DNA of 64,000 bases, from positions 1 through 64,000 of the forward strand of contig CABHOP010000015.1 in the NCBI GenBank assembly GCA_902168085.1. The letters are read 5' to 3'. This DNA is from an uncultured Bacteroides sp. Its GTDB lineage: Bacteria > Bacteroidota > Bacteroidia > Chitinophagales > Chitinophagaceae. The position numbers and the translations under genes are program-made. Positions 61,906 through 64,000 of the stretch are shown here, piece by piece (the first letter of the stretch is position 1; every line of letters starts with the position of its first letter). Under the pieces are notes generated by a model. That model did not search any database. It was not told the origin of the DNA and worked only from the letters and a program-made list of their open reading frames with translations.

Positions 61906-61997
61906 TAAATTGATAATCACCGAGGCACTGATACATTAAGCCGGTTCCTATACAGGCTGATCGGTTGGTGCTTCAAGTTTAAAATAAACATTTTACA

Positions 61998-62552
61998 ATG
62001 TCTCGTATAGGTAAAAAGCCGATAACTGTAGTAAAGGGTGTTACTGTTACTGTAACGCCAGCTAACGAAGTAGTATTCAAAGGTCCTAAAGGTGAGCTGA
62101 AGCAAACTATCGACCGCGATATTAAAGTAGAAGTGGTGAATGATGAAGTTGTTATCACACGTCCTACAGATCAGATACGCCACCGCGCACTGCATGGCTT
62201 ATATCGTGCACTGCTGGCTAATATGATGACTGGTGTTTCTGAAGGTTTCAAGAAAGAACTGGAACTGGTGGGTGTGGGTTATCGTGCAGCTATCGCTGGT
62301 CAACAACTGGATATGGCACTGGGCTTCTCTCACAATATCATTTTCGACCTGCCAACTGAAATCAAAGCTACAACAGTAGCTGAAAAAGGTCAGAACCCAA
62401 GGATCATCCTGGAATCGACTGATAAACAACTGCTGGGTGCAGTAGCTGCTAAAATTCGCAGCCTGCGCAAACCAGAACCTTACAAAGGTAAAGGTGTTCG
62501 CTTTGCAGGTGAGATTGTTCGCCGTAAAGCTGGTAAAGCAGCCGGTAAATAA
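61998..62552 (+). CDS. rplF: 50S ribosomal protein L6
   Basis: 184 residues. Two duplicated domains; SRIGKKPITVVKGVTVTV and, in the second domain, EPYKGKGVRFAGEIVRRKAGKAAGK are signatures. A long perfect hairpin follows in the gap to rplR. Confidence 0.98.
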   Translation: MSRIGKKPITVVKGVTVTVTPANEVVFKGPKGELKQTIDRDIKVEVVNDEVVITRPTDQIRHRALHGLYRALLANMMTGVSEGFKKELELVGVGYRAAIAGQQLDMALGFSHNIIFDLPTEIKATTVAEKGQNPRIILESTDKQLLGAVAAKIRSLRKPEPYKGKGVRFAGEIVRRKAGKAAGK

Positions 62553-62561
62553 TAAAACTGA

Positions 62562-62592
62562 TTATCATCCTGTAGTGTACAGGATGATAATT
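62562..62592 (+). other. Perfect 14-bp hairpin between rplF and rplR
   Basis: ATTATCATCCTGTA and its exact complement around a GTG loop, ten bases after the rplF stop, in a 115-base gap. It resembles a terminator stem but lacks a T tract, and essential genes lie downstream. It may set mRNA processing or stability, or act as an attenuator. Confidence 0.6.
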
Positions 62593-62667
62593 ACTTATAT
62601 CAATTTTGTAAAAACTCCGGTAGCCATATTGCAGTTAGCAGCATGAGCCCGTAAAAACTAAGATAAA

Positions 62668-63027
62668 ATGTCACTGGATCCAAAAGTAATCCGTCGTCAG
62701 AAATTGCGTTGGCGCATACGTGCCAAAGTAACAGGCACATCTCAAAAGCCTCGTCTTTCTGTATTCCGCAGCAATAAGGATATCTACGCACAACTGATAG
62801 ATGATGCAACAGGTACTACGTTGGCTGCTGCAAGTTCTCGTCAGAAAGATATCGCTGCGCAAAAAGTAACTAAATCAGAGAAATCTGTACTGGTTGGTAA
62901 AGCGATAGCTGAAAAAGCTAAATCACTGGGCATTGAAACATGTGTGTTCGATCGTGGTGGTTACCTGTATCATGGCCGTGTTAAGTCTGTAGCAGATGGT
63001 GCACGCGAAGGCGGAATGAAACTTTAA
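62668..63027 (+). CDS. rplR: 50S ribosomal protein L18
   Basis: 119 residues. [38 protein letters not shown] and [24 protein letters not shown] are diagnostic; it binds 5S rRNA with L5. Thirty-seven bases before rpsE. Confidence 0.98.
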   Translation: MSLDPKVIRRQKLRWRIRAKVTGTSQKPRLSVFRSNKDIYAQLIDDATGTTLAAASSRQKDIAAQKVTKSEKSVLVGKAIAEKAKSLGIETCVFDRGGYLYHGRVKSVADGAREGGMKL

Positions 63028-63064
63028 TCACAACATTAATTAACTTTTTTCTTTACAATATATA

Positions 63065-63583
63065 ATGGCGAAGACACAATTAAATCGCGTAAAAGCCGGA
63101 GACCTGGAACTGCATGAAAAGGTTGTGGCAATCAACCGTGTGGTAAAAACCACTAAAGGTGGCCGCGCTTTCAGCTTTTCTGCATTGGTGGTAGTAGGTA
63201 ATGGCCAGGGTGTGGTAGGCCACGGCTTGGGTAAAGCCAAAGAAGTACAGGAAGCTATTACTAAAGGTATAGACGACGCTAAGAAAAACCTGATAAAAGT
63301 GCCGGTAATGAACGGTACAATACCTCACGAGCAGTTTGCTAAAGAAGGTGCTGCAAAAGTACTTATCAAACCAGCAGCTCACGGTACGGGTGTGATAGCA
63401 GGTGGTAGCATGCGTGCTGTACTGGAAGCAGCAGGTGTTACAGACGTACTGTCTAAATCACTGGGTTCTGCAAATCCGCACAACGTGGTAAAAGCTACTT
63501 TCGTTGCACTGGGTTCTCTGCGTGAGCCGGTACAGGTTGCTAAACAACGCAACATCAACCTGAAGAAGGTATTTAACGGTTAA
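63065..63583 (+). CDS. rpsE: 30S ribosomal protein S5
   Basis: 172 residues. The double-stranded-RNA-like N-terminal domain ([38 protein letters not shown]) and the C-terminal S5 fold ([28 protein letters not shown]) are intact. A CCC-TTCG-GGG-type short hairpin lies just downstream. Confidence 0.98.
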   Translation: MAKTQLNRVKAGDLELHEKVVAINRVVKTTKGGRAFSFSALVVVGNGQGVVGHGLGKAKEVQEAITKGIDDAKKNLIKVPVMNGTIPHEQFAKEGAAKVLIKPAAHGTGVIAGGSMRAVLEAAGVTDVLSKSLGSANPHNVVKATFVALGSLREPVQVAKQRNINLKKVFNG

Positions 63584-63641
63584 TAACCGGGCCCTTCGGG
63601 CGTTTGAAATTGAATTTTAACTCTTGAATTATAATAGCGTC

Positions 63642-63827
63642 ATGGCTAAAATTAAAATTACACAGATAAAGAGCGGTATTGACCGTCCTGAGCGCCAAAA
63701 GCGTACGCTGATAGCTCTGGGTCTGCGCAAGATGCATGCTACTGTAGAAGTTGAAGAAACTCCTCAGATAAAAGGCATGGTACAAGCTGTTCATCACCTG
63801 GTGAAAGTGGAAGAAGTAAAAGCTTAA
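63642..63827 (+). CDS. rpmD: 50S ribosomal protein L30
   Basis: 61 residues from the ATG at 63642 (MAKIKITQIKSGIDRPERQK); the in-frame codon at 63624 adds six unrelated residues. LGLRKMHATVEVEETPQIKGMV is the L30 core. Sixty bases before rplO. Confidence 0.96.
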   Translation: MAKIKITQIKSGIDRPERQKRTLIALGLRKMHATVEVEETPQIKGMVQAVHHLVKVEEVKA

Positions 63828-63886
63828 TTATTAACCTGATTTGCGAGCGGTTATACCATTCCGCGCAAGTTCAAAAATCGTAAACT

Positions 63887-64000
63887 ATGCAATTGCATAA
63901 CTTAAAACCTGCAGAAGGTTCAGTTCAAAAAGTAAAACGTATCGGTCGTGGTGAAGGTAGTGGACACGGTGGTACCTCTACTCGTGGTAATAAAGGTCAG
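63887..64000 (+). CDS. rplO: 50S ribosomal protein L15, 3' end outside window
   Basis: Only the first 38 codons are present. [26 protein letters not shown] followed by [12 protein letters not shown] is the typical L15 N-terminal extended region. By family order secY should follow outside the window. Confidence 0.95.
   Translation, partial: MQLHNLKPAEGSVQKVKRIGRGEGSGHGGTSTRGNKGQ

Noticed and set aside
1-64000. CRISPR array, tRNA, rRNA, riboswitch or classical insertion sequence
   Set aside because: Reading of all intergenic regions showed no regularly spaced repeats, cloverleaf-like sequence, rRNA blocks or transposase genes. A covariance-model scan could still reveal a small RNA missed by eye.

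Overview
The window reads as chromosomal DNA of a Bacteroidota, most likely the class Chitinophagia (Chitinophagaceae-like). The evidence is the set of lineage-restricted families (DUF4294, DUF4295, DUF4175, DUF6249 and DUF6427-like proteins, a T9SS C-terminal sorting domain), a bacillithiol gene (bshB1), the scarcity of Shine-Dalgarno sequences, and promoters of the Bacteroidota TTTG-N19-TAnnTTTG type. No rRNA, tRNA, CRISPR array, prophage or classical insertion sequence was seen. No gene-free stretch exceeds 300 bases.

Layout. 1-4.8 kb: 3' part of a pyruvate dehydrogenase E2 gene, an amidase, a T9SS cargo protein, an AraC regulator and small envelope proteins. 4.9-7.6 kb: a membrane protein, HTH regulator, creD and dgkA run with two copies of one palindromic operator. 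7.7-10 kb: rpmB-rpmG-DUF4295, bshB1 and a DUF4294 protein. 10-18.6 kb: purQ, a DsbD-type reductase, a large flavoprotein, aqpZ and unassigned secreted or membrane proteins. 18.7-26.8 kb: sucC, DUF72, TfoX, pgk, gapA and small proteins. 26.8-33.1 kb: one long reverse-strand transcription unit (miaB, a sigma-54 activator, lptE, a TPR-like protein, secG, then mltG and cytochrome c). 33.2-36.7 kb: an M16 peptidase pair. 36.8-45.7 kb: a HAD phosphatase, an ECF sigma factor locus, a MocR/EamA/IlvE/GNAT cluster and MutS2. 45.8-54.1 kb: a DUF4175 giant, a small membrane protein behind a sigma-54-like promoter, rarA and an outer-membrane barrel. 54.2-64 kb: the S10-spc ribosomal operon, rpsJ to rplO, which continues past the window.

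The most striking item is in miaB. A 517-bp element bounded by 32-bp imperfect inverted repeats and coding for a DUF559 (PD-(D/E)XK nuclease-like) domain sits in frame inside the gene. The host enzyme is therefore predicted to be made with a 173-residue nuclease-like insert while keeping all of its own motifs.

Three regulatory layouts also stand out. The ECF sigma gene and its divergent DUF6249 neighbour each have an identical GTAACC-N16-CGTC promoter. Two copies of a 17-bp palindrome lie before the membrane-protein/HTH operon and before creD. A TGGCACG-N4-TTGAA site with two upstream palindromes precedes the 49.5-kb membrane protein gene.
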